Part shown: positions 43,701-56,400 of the stretch, one piece after another | Position numbering within the stretch: the first letter of the stretch is position 1 | How the letters are laid out: the number at the start of each line of letters is the position of its first letter | Origin: Glycine soja | Taxonomy: Eukaryota > Streptophyta > Magnoliopsida > Fabales > Fabaceae | Reading direction: 5' to 3' | Assembly: GCF_004193775.1 (NCBI RefSeq) | Contig: NC_041004.1 | Coordinates: 6,719,309-6,783,308, forward strand | Length of the DNA: 64,000 nucleotides | Notes under the pieces: model-generated | Databases searched by the model: none | What the model saw: the letters and a program-made list of their open reading frames with translations, nothing else | Told to the model about the DNA's origin: nothing | Translations under genes and position numbers: made by a program

Positions 43701-45224
43701 CTTCATCATCAACTTCATCATCATCCTGAGTATATTCAGCACCGTCGCGAGATTGTGGACAATCTGGCCAAATATCCCCATTACTCCCTTACTGACAAGC
43801 TCATCCTTCATCGCGTTCGTATTTGGTTACCTCGCACAATTCCCATTATTCAGACACTTCTCGCGAAATTACGAAGACTTTGGCTAGCATTTTCGAGAAT
43901 TTCACGTGGTCTGGTCTCCGATATGACATCACCCAGTTCATCACTAACTGTGTCGACTGTCAACTCACGAAATATGAAACAAAGAAAATGGCCGGCCTCT
44001 TATGCCCTTTGTCGGTGCCCCACAGACCATGGGAGGACCTTTCATTGGATTTTATCGTCGGATTGCCGGCGTATCATGGCCACACCACAATCCTCGTGGT
44101 CGTCGACCGATTTTCTAAGGGCGTACATCTGGGAATGCTCCCCACTGCTCACACTACTCTTATGGTAGCTTCATTATTTTTAGATATTGTTGTCAAACTC
44201 CATGGCGTTCCTCGCAGTTTGCTTTCCGATAGAGATCCCCTGTTTATCAGCAAGTTCTAGCAATAACTTTTTCGGCGCAGTGGCACCCAGTTATGCCTGA
44301 GCTCCGCCTATCACCCTCAGAGTGATGGCCAGACGGAGGTACTCAACAGAATCATTGAGCAATACTTACGCGCCTTTGTTCATAAACGTCTGACGAAGTG
44401 GGGGCAGTTCCTTCCATGGGCCGAATGGTTGCATAACACATCGTGGAATGTAGCTACTGGGGCTACACCATTCGAGATCACCTTTGGACGCAAACCGCTC
44501 AATTTTCCGGATTATCTTGCTGGGACTTCGAATGGGTGACATGTTACTTTGCTGGGATGACACACTTGCCATTATCCGCAAGAAATTGCTCAAGGCACAG
44601 ACCACCATGAAGGAAAAAGCTGATCGAAAACGCCGAGATATCCACTTTGACCTCGGTCAATGGGTTCTGCTTAAGCTTCGTCCCCACCGTCAAACTTCAT
44701 CAAAAGATTCTCCGGTCGCCGGAAAGCTAAGCAAAAGATTTTATGGCCCTTTTCAGATCATAGAGCAGATTGGCAAAGTTGCTTACCGTTTAAAACTCCC
44801 TAAGGGCGCCAAAATTCACCCGGTTTTCCACTGTTCCTTGCTCAAACCGTTTCATGGTTCCCCCGATAATACCCACATAACCACCCTTCCTTCTCACTTT
44901 CACAATGATCAACCCATCATTACTCCTGGCGCCATTTTAGATTATCGTCGTTCATCATCATCTCCTCATCAGTCATGGGAGGTTTTAGTGCAGTGGCAGG
45001 GCCTTTCCCCAGACGAGACGTCTTGGGAGGATTGGTCCCAGCTTTGCCACGACTACCACCTTGAGGACAACGTGATTTCCCAAGGGCCGCAGGGTGATAC
45101 GGAAGCAATACCAGGGGTACAACAAGCAAAACAAGCAAAGCATGATCAAACAGGGGAGGTGCAGAAAGAAGAAAAGCCCAAAAGAAAAACATCAAAGCCC
45201 GCATACCTCAGAGATTACATCTGA
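40760..45224 (+). pseudogene. gag-pol of element D
   Basis: The start is ATG 40760 (MASSSPDKLEEL), with a frameshift near 40940. Gag follows (PRFDGTDPFGWIFKIQQFF), then a Pro-rich linker, a degenerate zinc knuckle, and protease with the DSG motif changed to DGG (LVDGGSTHNFI). Reverse transcriptase ([19 protein letters not shown]), RNase H (VETDASDIGMGA), integrase zinc finger and core (LDFIVGLP, SDRDPLF) and a chromodomain (WEVLVQWQGLSPDETSWED) come next. Stops: TAA at 42495, TAG at 42807 and TAG at 44258, each fitting one C-to-T or G-to-A change from Gln or Trp codons. A deletion with frame change near 43850 and another shift near 44520 also occur. The frame ends at 45224 inside the 3' LTR. 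Confidence 0.9.
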
Positions 45225-45486
45225 AGGTTCATGACAGCATTTCCATCCTTGGTGATTTTATCGAAAGGCAGGAGACAAGGATAACCAACTTGATTATGGA
45301 ATCATCCCTTAGGCATAAAAAGATAAGAATTCCGTTAGGGAAGAATAGTATAAATAAGCATGTAATAATACAATCAGAATCATGAATGAATGAGAATTTT
45401 CCTTTACCTTCATTGTTCTCTTCCTTTCTCTTCTTCTCGGAGGGTTCTAGTCCTCGAAAACCAGAGTTACCCAGCAGCACGTATCA
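45095..45486 (+). repeat. 3' LTR of element D
   Basis: The 392-bp partner of 40353-40736 has an extra 9-bp unit (CAAGCAAAA-like). Its first 130 bp are also the coding end of pol. Confidence 0.92.
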
Positions 45487-45596
45487 CATATGACCTAGTT
45501 GATGACAGCTGAAAACTATTGAGCTATATATCACTACTAGACAGTAGCTTGGCATCACCAATTAATTTGAGGGGGCCAAAGTAGTAAATAGTATTT

Positions 45597-45884
45597 GGTT
45601 TTAATATATTTTTAGTCCCTTAAATTTAAGAGTTTGTATTTTTTAGTTTCCAAATTAAAATTTGTAACTTTTTAAGTCCCTCTTGTTTGCGAAATGTTTT
45701 TTTAATGCTTCTTGATAATTGATTTTTGGCGATCTGGATACACGATGCACGACAATTTTTTTTATGGCAAACATGACTGTAAAAAGTATTTCACAACTGT
45801 GAGAAACTATAAAAATGCAAATTTTAATTTGGAAGACTTATAAAGATATGTCCAAATTTGAGGAACTTAAAACATATTCAAGTC
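45597..45884. mobile_element. Foldback MITE 1
   Basis: The first about 65 bases (starting GGTTTTAATATATTTTTAG) are inversely repeated in the last about 65 (ending ACATATTCAAGTC), so the sequence can fold on itself. The flanks ATAGTATTT and ATTAATATT match at 7 of 9 positions, a possible decayed 9-bp TSD. It resembles MITEs 2 and 3. Confidence 0.6.
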
Positions 45885-45925
45885 ATTAATATTATATACT
45901 GAAATACAACTATCAATAATTTTTT

Positions 45926-46235
45926 GCTTAAATATATTTAAGGTCCTTATGAATTATCGAATTTTGTTTTGGATCCTAAATAAATTTGTACATTATATTG
46001 AGTCTTCAATATATTAAAAATTTTATTTTGAATATCAGTCATAAGTAATGACGTGTCACTCTATAAATTGATTTTTCTAACACTATCAATAGTTGTAATG
46101 ATGTCATATCATTCTTTAACCAAAACTCGAAAACAAAAGTTTTAATACATGAAGGACTCAAAATAATAAATTTTTTTATTAAAGATCCAAAATAAAATTT
46201 GGTTATTTATGAAGGACATTATACATATTTAAGTC
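45926..46235. mobile_element. Foldback MITE 2
   Basis: The 310-bp sequence has long inverted repeats: GCTTAAATATATTTAAGG at the left matches the reverse of the right end at about 46216-46235, and the pairing continues inwards past GTTTTGGATCC. A 9-bp repeat TAATTTTTT flanks it (45917-45925, 46236-46244); 9-bp TSDs are typical of Mutator-type elements. The T-rich site makes the TSD less certain. Confidence 0.75.
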
Positions 46236-46244
46236 TAATTTTTT

Positions 46245-47414
46245 TTTTTATCTACGAGAATGAAAGATATGTATCGAGAATATACATCAACTCACATATA
46301 TTACTCAGCGAGCCAACTAAATTATACTCCGTGTGAAAAAAATAAAATCACATCCTCTTAAAGTACTGCTCTTTATCTCTGGCTTGGGAATTTGTTAAGC
46401 ACAGAGTTTGGGTTTATTTTTGGCTTTGGAATTTTAATTCTGTCCCTTATTTTCTGGAGGAGATGGAAGGTGTGGTATTTTAAACACGTAGAATAGATGC
46501 TTCACAAGGTCATTCCCCAACTCGATTTTGTGTATGAACACCGTGAAGGGCAGAGATACAGAACTCTAAGGTGGAGCTACTGAAATCTAAGGTAAAAGCT
46601 TTAGTGATTTAGTTTCTGCTACAGGGCATTGTACGCACTCTTCACAATATTTTGCTTTTGTATTAATTTCTGTTTTTCTTTAATTTGTTTATGAGCAGTG
46701 TCAAACTATGGACGGTGTCCATTAATCATGTTGTGTATCATTATATTCAGTAGGCTTTAATAAAACCATGTTTCTCCCCATCTGAACTCGGAAGAGCCTC
46801 CATGGATGTGATTCCTTCCATATATAATCTAATCCTTTAAGCAATAGCTATTCTATGGAGAATGAACCTGCCCCAGACAACACTTCTTTAGCTATCTCAT
46901 ATCCTTTCCATGCAATCTTTAATTTCAGTATCATCCGATTTGGCCCCCAGTTTTGGTATCCATTCTCTGGAAAAAAATCAAATAAGTTGCAGACTTGCAG
47001 CCAACAAATTAACCTTTTCATTAATTTGTTTGATAAATTAAAATTAAAACTTGAACAAAGGTTGTATCAACCAATGACGCAAGGGTGAGATGTACATCAT
47101 GCTCCTCACTAGAAGCAGAAAGTTGATATTTTAACTACACACAATTTACGTATCAGATATTTCCATCTTTCATATATGTATATTTAGTTATTTACTTAAG
47201 GTGATATTTAGACAAAATGAGATCAATATGTACATATCTAAAAGAAAAGTATAGAAAAAAGAAAGAAATAAACAGCAGCCTTTTACTGAAGTGACCATAA
47301 AATATGAATGAAGCTTATAGTTGTTTATTTAAGCACACAGCAGGTCTACAGTATAATCACAATTATAAGAAAATTTCACATCTATAACTTCACTGTTAAC
47401 CAACTGGACCTGCT
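46245..47414. other. Downstream flank of the immune receptor gene
   Basis: No gene is recognised. The part next to 47414 should hold the 3' UTR and polyadenylation region of the receptor gene. Short frames such as 46855-47088 have no family resemblance. Confidence 0.5.
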
Positions 47415-50400
47415 TTAATCAAAGTCTTCATCTAAACCACAAGAGGGATATGCGCAAGATGATTTCAAGCATAATGAATGCATAGGATCAGACATTCCTA
47501 TATGTTGAATGAAATTATGACCTGATGAAGTGTTTATCTGTTGAACGAAATTGTGATATGCTGAGGTATTTATTACACTGACCCCGAATGCTTCCAACTC
47601 CGCACCCCATTCAGGATGTGTGTCTCCCATTACTTCAACCTCAATCTTAAGCCTCCTCTTATTTTCAGCTCTACTGTTCAGGTAGCGAGAACATCGTTGG
47701 TCATAAATGACACACACATGTTTCGAATTTGGCCTGAGATGAAGGGCAGACATGTAGATGTTGATACTACTCTTTTCACTTTTATACCCCCCATCATCAC
47801 TGATAATGATATGAAATGTAAATCTTGAAAAATAACCTACTGTTCTGTGCAGAGGGTAAGATATAACGAAGCTGAAAATGAAGCCCAATTGAGATGATCG
47901 TGGAGTAGAAGGGAGATCGATCATTATATAATCATCTCTTGTCTGATACTCGAACCATTCGGGAATTTTTCGGCCGGGATACACATACTTCACCTGATAA
48001 AATCTGTACTTACGACTGTAATTGTTGTAATTTTGATCCGGTGCAGATAAATGTTGGTGCGCAGATTTCATCGCATTAATACGTGCATTTAACCCAATAG
48101 CCTTGCGAGAATGTTCATCCAAATTCAAGCAATTCCAAAAGCGAACATCTCTCCTATTTTCCTTGAATTGTTGAGCAATTGATGGAAACAGTACAGTCTT
48201 CAATGATACGCAACCTGTGGCATCAAGAGTTTCAAGAGATGGGGGAAGCTCCGTTAGAGTGTGAAGCTGCCTGGACAATTCTACACTCAGATATTGCAGT
48301 GCAGTAAGATTCTTGAAGCTTGAAGGCAATTTCTTGATGTCAGTGGAGCCAAGTCTTAGGAGTTTGAGCTTGCTTTGACGTCCAAAAGATGATGGCAATG
48401 CATTGACACGAGTATACGATAGATCTAGCTCAATCATATTCTCTGATGTCACTGAAAATTCCTCTAGATTAGGGCAACTTCCAAGGCTGAGATATCTAAG
48501 GGAGCTTAAATGGTTATTGCTTACAACTTTGGTAATATAACAGTAACCTATATTCAATCTCTGGAGCTTGTTGAGAGAGAAAATAGACGGATTCACACTA
48601 GTCAACTGAGGACAAGCACTGATATCCAATTCTTCAAGATTTGTAGCTTGTGTAAGGTCTGGCAGCTCCTTCAAGTTTTTAGAATCACAGACTTTTACTT
48701 CTCTTAAATTCACCAAATTCTACAACAAATAATACAAATGAAGACGTTAGATATGAGCTCAAGTTGTTAATTTTGTAGTCTTTCAATTTGGAGAAAATTG
48801 TAACAGGAAGGTTACCTGCACTCCATCCCAAAGTTTTTCCAATTGGCTATTTGACATGTCCAGTATAACAAGTTTTTCAGCAGAAAAATTCTCTGGCAAG
48901 GATTTCAGAGGGTAATACCTCCAATGGAGATATCTTAGCTCATCTGGGAAAGATTGAAGTCCGTTAGGAAGAAACTCAATATCATCTTCATCATGTTTGT
49001 TTGTAAAACTCAAAAATTGTAGTTTGCTCATCTTAGTAAATATGTGAGGGCTAAACTTCAGCTTCAGAAATACTGACAAATCAGCCCTTATGCTTCTTAT
49101 AGCCTCAGTCCCCTGCCATTACGGAAATAGATAATTTTAAACAGCATTAGAAGACATCTTCACTATTACATAAAAAAGCCTTTTAACATCAGTTAAAAGC
49201 ATATTTTGTAGTAGTGCTTCCAAAAAAATGTTTTAAAAAAACTTGTTATATTTAATTTAGGATTTTACCTTGTTATTTTCTAGTACATCACAAATATCAA
49301 CTGGATCTATCAATCGGCTACGACTTTCAGCGTGTTCAATAGATTCACCACGAACAATCTCCCATGCCATTTCTTGTATAACATTGTGCATAGATACAAC
49401 ATTATTTTCAGAGATGGTTATAAGAGCTTTATCCTTCAGCCTTTCTAACCCAGCAACCACTGAATTATCACTTTCACTATCTTTCAATAAAAGTTTTATG
49501 TGGTCCACTTTCAAATTCAGTCCTATGAAGAAACATGAAAGATCTAAAAAAATATTTTTTTCTTTGCGATCTAGATCATCATAACTCAATTTCATTGCAT
49601 TGTAAACATGTTTATTTGGCATGCTTTTAAGTTTGTCTAGCTGACTTTCCCATACTTCCTTATCTTTTCCACAAAGGAGACGACCCAAAACTTTAAGAAC
49701 TAATGGAATGCCATTGGCATAATTGACCACCCTCTTTGATAGCTCATCATACTCCATATCAAAATGATTTTTTTTAAAGGCATACAAACTAAAAAGCTCT
49801 AGTGCTTGACTCGAGTTCAAGGCCCCAACTTCGTATATATCATCAACCTTATTAGCTATGAGCACTTGTTTGTCTCTACTTGTTATAATGATTGTACTGC
49901 CTGCTCCAAACCAATGATGGTCTCCAAATAATTCTTCTAGTAGATCCGAGTGGTTCACATCATCAAGAACAATTAAAACCTTCATACCAGCAATCCTTCT
50001 CACAATATATTCAGACAATCCATTTGCCTCATTCATTTTCTCATTTTCAACTAGCAGTGTAGAAAAAAGTTTTTCCCTTAAAGAAATTATTCCACGTCTT
50101 CCATATTCTTCCTTCATGTTTGCCAAAAAGCAAGAAGCATTATATTCAGAATATAGCTTGTTAAACATTGCTTCTGCAATGGTGGTCTTTCCGATACCAC
50201 CCATACCCCAAATTCCAATAACATTGACATTTATTGACTTTTGACGTATCAATGATTCCAAACTTTGAATTGGCTTTTCCATTCCTATAACCCCTTTTAA
50301 GTTATGTGGATGGTTACGCAACCTCCTTAACTCAAGATTAACAGATTCGGTGATTTTTTCAAGCAGCTCAACTTCAGTCCTACACAACAAAAATAGAGAT

Positions 50401-53400
50401 TCAAAATGAAATATATTGTTCAAATGCTATTATGTTATTTTTTATTATTAAGATATGTTATTATGGATTAATTTAATATTTTTTTATTGCAAATATATAT
50501 ATATATAAGACTTAATATTCTTTTTATTTTGTTCGATCCCTGATTACAATCCTCTCAAATCTATAATGGTGTGTATATTAAAATTATATTTTAATAAAAT
50601 AATTTATATTTTAAAAAATTTATAGGTTAAACTCTAATTTTGATTCTCTTATTTTAACAAAATCATGATTTTAATTTTCTGATTTTTAATTGAGACATTT
50701 AATTCCTCTTATTTGAAAAATTTGGAAATTTGATGATGGGTGAAAAAACATTGACTATTAGGAATAATGTGTTGACTCACCAATTGTTGAAGTGGCACGT
50801 TTAATATGCACTGGGGAACAAATAATCTTGATTAGTTGTTTTTTTAAATTAATTAAAAATGAATTAAATTTGCTAAAGCCTTTCAACTCCTAAATACGTC
50901 GTCCACAACCTGTTTCCCCTTTCTCTAAACCCATCGTCCCCAACCCCTGCAACTCATTCAATCCATCATCCCCAATCACTGCAACTCATTCAAAGCAAAC
51001 CATGCATCCTCAATTGATCCATATCAAAAGAAAATGATCAAAGGAAAAAAAAAAGTGTTGCTGCTCCAAGTCGACAAGCTCAACGACAACATTGATGAGG
51101 GTGGTGTTTAACATGCTGATGAACAACACGGCGAGTTGAACTGAGTCAGACAATAACTTGAGACTCAAATTAAACGAAATTTAAACCCAAACTAACAAGC
51201 AATCCCAAAATCAACAAAGAAAAAATTAACAATCAATCTCACATCTTGACTCTTGAACACTGTCACAACAATTTCCTTGCAATCTTCATCTTTGTTGAAA
51301 TTGTTACAAATTTCTAGAATATTCTTAAATATAATATGTATGAAAATAGTAGAATATCCTAGAACTATAGAATATGGTAGAACAATCTAAAACTATAATG
51401 TGTATGAATATGGTAGAACAATCTAGAACTATAAGTGTATGTATAAGATAGAGGAATCTAGATCTATCATGATACTAATCTATCATGAAAACTCTAGAAA
51501 GACCTAAAGTAATGTAGAAACATTCACCACCAGTGAGAGGTTGCTGACTTGAGCCTATAAATAGGCAATTGGTATGTTGCAATTGACAATCCAAGAAATC
51601 AATGACATAGCCTTCTTTCTAAAATAATTCTCTAAAACTATCAACTATCAACTATCAACTATCAACTATCATCTAACCAACTACCAACAGTGGTATCAGA
51701 GCTACGTTCGGTCATACATTGGGCGTAGTTATATTACCTACCTACCATTCCAAAATCCTTCCAACTACTTCAAAAATTTCCTTTGTACTATTAACCCACT
51801 CTAATAATATTCTTTCTAAGCTATGGATAACACTAGTCAATCGTCAACTATTTCTGTCCCTATCTTCAATGGTGAAAATTATGATTTCTGGCGTGTTAAA
51901 ATGGAAACATATTTTTCATCTCAAGATTTATGGGACATAGTAGAAGAAGGCTTCACCATTCCCGCGGATACTTAAGCTTTTAATGCATCTCAAGAAAAAG
52001 AGTTGAAGAAAAATAAACAGAAAAATTCAAAGGCGTTGTTCACCTTGCAACAAGCGGTGACTGATCCAATTTTCCCAAGAATTATGGGAGCTAAGAGTGC
52101 CAAAGAAGCGTGGAACACATTGCAGGAGGAGTTTCAAGCAAGTGTTAAGGTACGTGCTGTTAAACTTCAATCTCTAAGAAGAGATTTTGAACTATTGAAG
52201 ATGAAGGAGTCTGAGACAATTAAAGATTACTATTCTAAAGTTAAAGAAATAGTTAATCAAATGAGAGCTTTTGGGGAAGATATTCTTGACAAGAAAATTG
52301 TTGAGAAAATTCTAATTACTATGCCCCAAAAGTTTGACCCAATCGTGACAACGATTGAGGAAACCAAAGATCTGTCCACTCTATCAGAGACAGAACTTAT
52401 GGGCTCTCTTGAAGCATATGAGCAAAGACTGTATAGGCATAAAGAAGATACAATTGAAAATGCCATCCAGTCAAAGTTTAAATTTCAGCCCCAAAACAAA
52501 GAAAATGGAGGAAAGAAAAATTATGGAGAAACTTCCAGAAGAAGAGAAGGTTCCAGGAATTTCCTTAAGAACAAAACAAATAAAAATCCTCCATGCAATA
52601 TATGCAAAAGGCAAGGCCACACAGAGAAAAATTTGACTGGTACTTGGATAGTGGATGTAGCAATCACATGGTCAAGGATGAGACTATTTTCAAAAGCATT
52701 GACTAGTCTGTCAAAGTCAAAGTTTGACTGGGAAATGAAAGTGTGGTTGAATCAAAAGGCAAAGGCACTGTCATGGTGGTGACAGATAAAGGTACGCGAC
52801 TCATCCATGATGTCTTACTAGTTCCCAGCCTAAAAGAAAATCTTCTAAGCATTGGCCAAATGATGGAGAGAGGCTACACACTTCACTTTGAAGGAGGTGT
52901 ATGCAAAATCTTAGACAACAAAAATAAAAGGTCTGAGATAGCCCAAGTAAAGATGAATAAGAGCAATAGAAGCTTCCCACTGAATTTAAAATATGCAACA
53001 AACATTGCCATGAAGGTACAAGTTGATGATTCATGGCTATGGCATCGAAGATTTGGCCACTTCAACACACATGCCTTGAAGTTGTTACATGAGAAGAACA
53101 TGATGAGAGATCTTCCAAGCATAAAGGAGAACAATGAAGTGTGTGAAGGATGTCTCCTTGGTAAGCAACACCGATTTCCTTTCTCAACAAGCGGAGCATG
53201 GAGAGCGAAAGATCTATTGGAGCTGATACATACGGACGTTTGTGGACCAATGAGGACGCCATCACATGAGAACAACAAGTACTTCATACTCTTCATTGAT
53301 GACTTCTCTAGAATGACATGGGTATATTTTCTAAAAGAAAAATCAGAAGTCTTTGGAGTATTCAAAAAGTTCAAGGCCCTTGCTGAAAATCAAAGTGGAA

Positions 53401-56400
53401 AACGGATAAAAGTACTAAGAAGTGATCGCGGCAAAGAGTACACCTCTCGCGAGTTTGAAAGATTTTGTGAGGATGAAGGCATTGAGCGACAACTTACAAT
53501 CGCATATTCTCCTCAACAAAATGGAGTGTCCGAGTGAAAGAATCGCACAGTTATGGAGATGGCTAGATCGATGCTCAAGGAGAAGGGACTACCTAACACA
53601 TTTTGGGCTGAAGCAGTCTACACTGCTATTTACATACTCAACAGATGTCCAACTAAGTCTGTAAAAGACAAGACTCCAATTGAAGCTTGGAATGGGAAGA
53701 AGCCATCAGCAAAGCACCTAAGGGTCTTTGGATCTATATGCTACATTCATATTCCAGACGTGAAGAGGCACAAGCTTGAAGACAAGATTATACGAGGTAT
53801 CTTCCTTGGGTATAGCAATATCTCAAAGGGCTACCGTGTCTACAACTTGCAAACTAAGAAACTCGTCATCAATCGAGATGTTGAAGTTGATGAGTATGCT
53901 TCTTGGAATTGGGATGAAGAAAAAGTGGAGAAGAACATTCTCATACCCACTGAACTACCTCAAGAAGAAGCTGAGGAAGAAGACCCAAGTGAACCACCTT
54001 CACCTCCACTACAACAACAAGACCAAGAACTATCATCACCAGAGTTTACTCCAAGACGAGTAAGATCTTTGGTGGACATATATGAAACCTGTAACTTGGC
54101 CATACTTGAACCTGGAAGCTTTGAAGAAGCGTCAAAGCAAGAAGTATGGGTCAAGGCAATGGAAGAAGAGATACAGATGATCGAGAAAAACAACACATGG
54201 GAGTTAGTAAGTCGTCCCCTTGGAAAAGATATCATTAGGGTTAAGTTGGTCTATAAAACAAAGCTCAACCCTGATGGCACCATACAGAAACACAAGGTGA
54301 GGCTAGTAGCTAACGGTTACTCACAGCAACCCGGAATTGACTACAATGAGACATTTGCACCAGTAGCTCATCTTGATACCATAAGAGCCCTAATAGCTCT
54401 TGTGTCACAAAAAGGATGGAGTATCCATCAACTAGATGTCAAATCTGCCTTCCTTAACGGCGTACTTGAAGAAGAGATCTATGTGGAGCAGCCACAAGGA
54501 TTCGTGTCTGAAGGCAAAGAGAACAAAGTGTTAAGACTAAGAAAAGCACTCTACGGTTTGAAGCAAGCACCTCGAGCATGGTATAGCAGAATCGATCAGT
54601 ATTTCATGGATTGAGGATTCAGGAGGAGCAAGAGTGAGCCTACACTTTACATCAAGTCTCAAGGGCAGTACACTCCCTTACTCTCTCTATATGTAGATGA
54701 TCTTATCTACATGGGAAACAATACTAAGATGATGATGGAGTTTAAAGAAGACATGATGAAGACCTTTGAGATGACCGACCTTGGTTTGATGAGTTACTTC
54801 CTCGGCATAGAGGTAAGTCAGAGAAATGAAGGGATATTCATCTCGCAAAAGAAATACACATAAGGCTTACTTAAGAAATTCAAGATGTATGGTTGCAAAC
54901 CTATTGCTACTCCACTCATAACAAATGAGAAACTACAGAAGAATGATGGAGCACCAGAAGCTGATGCATCCAAATATCGAAGTCTAATTGGAAGCCTCCT
55001 ATATTGGACAGCTACACGGCCTGACATAATGTATGCTACAAGTCTTCTATCAAGATTCATGCAAAGCCCAAGTCAAATACACTTTGGAGTAGGAAAAAGA
55101 ATTTTGAGGTATCTACAAGGAACAAAAGAGTTCGGTATATGGTATACTACCGAAACCAACTCATAATTACTTGGCTACACTGGCAGTGATTGGGCAGGTT
55201 CAACAGATAACATGAAGAGTACCTCTGGCTATGCTTTCTCACTAGGATCGGGAATGTTCTCTTGGGCGTCGAAGAAGCAAGCTACAATAGCACAATCAAC
55301 AGCAGAAGCAGAGTACGTGGCAGCTGCTGAAGCAACGAGTCAAGCTATATGGCTTCGTAGGATACTTGAAGACATGGGAGAAAAACAAGATGAGCCTACT
55401 AAAATCAACAGCGACAACAAATCAGCAATTGCAATGGCGAAGAATCCAGTTCATCACAGCAGAACAAAACACATAGCAGTCAAGTATCACTTTATCAGAG
55501 AAGCTGAAGCAACTAAAGAGATCAAACTTGACTACTGCAGAACAGAAGATCAAATTGCAGACATATTCACGAAGGCTTTGCCAAGACCAAGATTTGAAGA
55601 ATTACGAGCTATGCTCGGAGTCACAGAAATTTGCATCAAGGAGGAGTGTTGAAATTGCTACAAATTTGTAGAATATTCTTAAATATAATATGTATGAAAA
55701 TAGTAGAATATCCTAGAACTATAGAATATGGTAGAACAATCTAGAACTATAATGTGTATGAATATGGTAGAACAATCTAGAACTATAATGTGTATGAATA
55801 TGGTAGAACAATCTAGAACTATAAGTGTATGTATAAGATAGAGGAATCTAGAACTATCATGATACTAATCTATCATGAAAACTCTAGAAAGACCTAAAGT
55901 ATGTTGAAACATTCACCACCATTGAGAGGTTGCTGACTTGAGCCTATAAATAAGCAATTGGTATGTTGTAATTGACAATCCAAGAAATCAATGACATAGC
56001 CTTCTTTCTAAAACAATTCTCTAAAACTATCAACTATCAACTATCAACTATCATCTAACCAACTACCAATAATCTTCATCAATATGTCCAGGCTGAAGGT
56101 CTTCATGATGGTGAAAAACAAAAATGACGCATCATTTGTGCGATGGTGAATCAGATTCTTCTCGCGCTCAAATTGCAGAGAGTATGGTGCGGTTCATAGA
56201 TTCTTCAGAGAGGATTAAAATTGGTTAAATAAATATGAATGAGTTCTCGAAGAGAGAGAGCAAGAGATTCGGGAGAGAACAAGGAGTGTGGCAGTGCCCA
56301 AGAAGATCTTCTTTGGCTAGAGGCTGATGAAAGGGTTGGTGGAGCTGAAACTGTTGAGGAAGGACTGCGACAAGGAGTTGGAGAAGCGGCTGATGGCAGC

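Larger units (their letters stand above)
40353..45486 (+). mobile_element. Ty3/gypsy chromovirus element D (Reina-like)
   Basis: The element is 5,134 bp, with LTRs of 384 and 392 bp and a perfect TSD, CATAT at 40348-40352 and 45487-45491. Domain order is gag, protease, reverse transcriptase, RNase H, integrase, chromodomain, which defines a chromovirus. The small size and short LTRs fit the Reina lineage (inference). The LTRs start TGATACGG and end CGTATCA. The primer-binding site after 40736 could not be assigned. Roughly eight LTR substitutions and a 9-bp indel make it clearly older than element C. Confidence 0.92.
51293..56071 (+). mobile_element. Ty1/copia element E (Tork-like) in the receptor intron
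   Basis: The element is 4,779 bp, with LTRs of 397 and 425 bp and a perfect TSD, ATCTT at 51288-51292 and 56072-56076. The primer site TGGTATCAGAGC is at 51691-51702 and the purine tract AAGGAGGAG at 55638-55646. It runs opposite to the receptor gene. One gag-pol frame is present, with several stops, so the copy is inactive. Confidence 0.93.
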
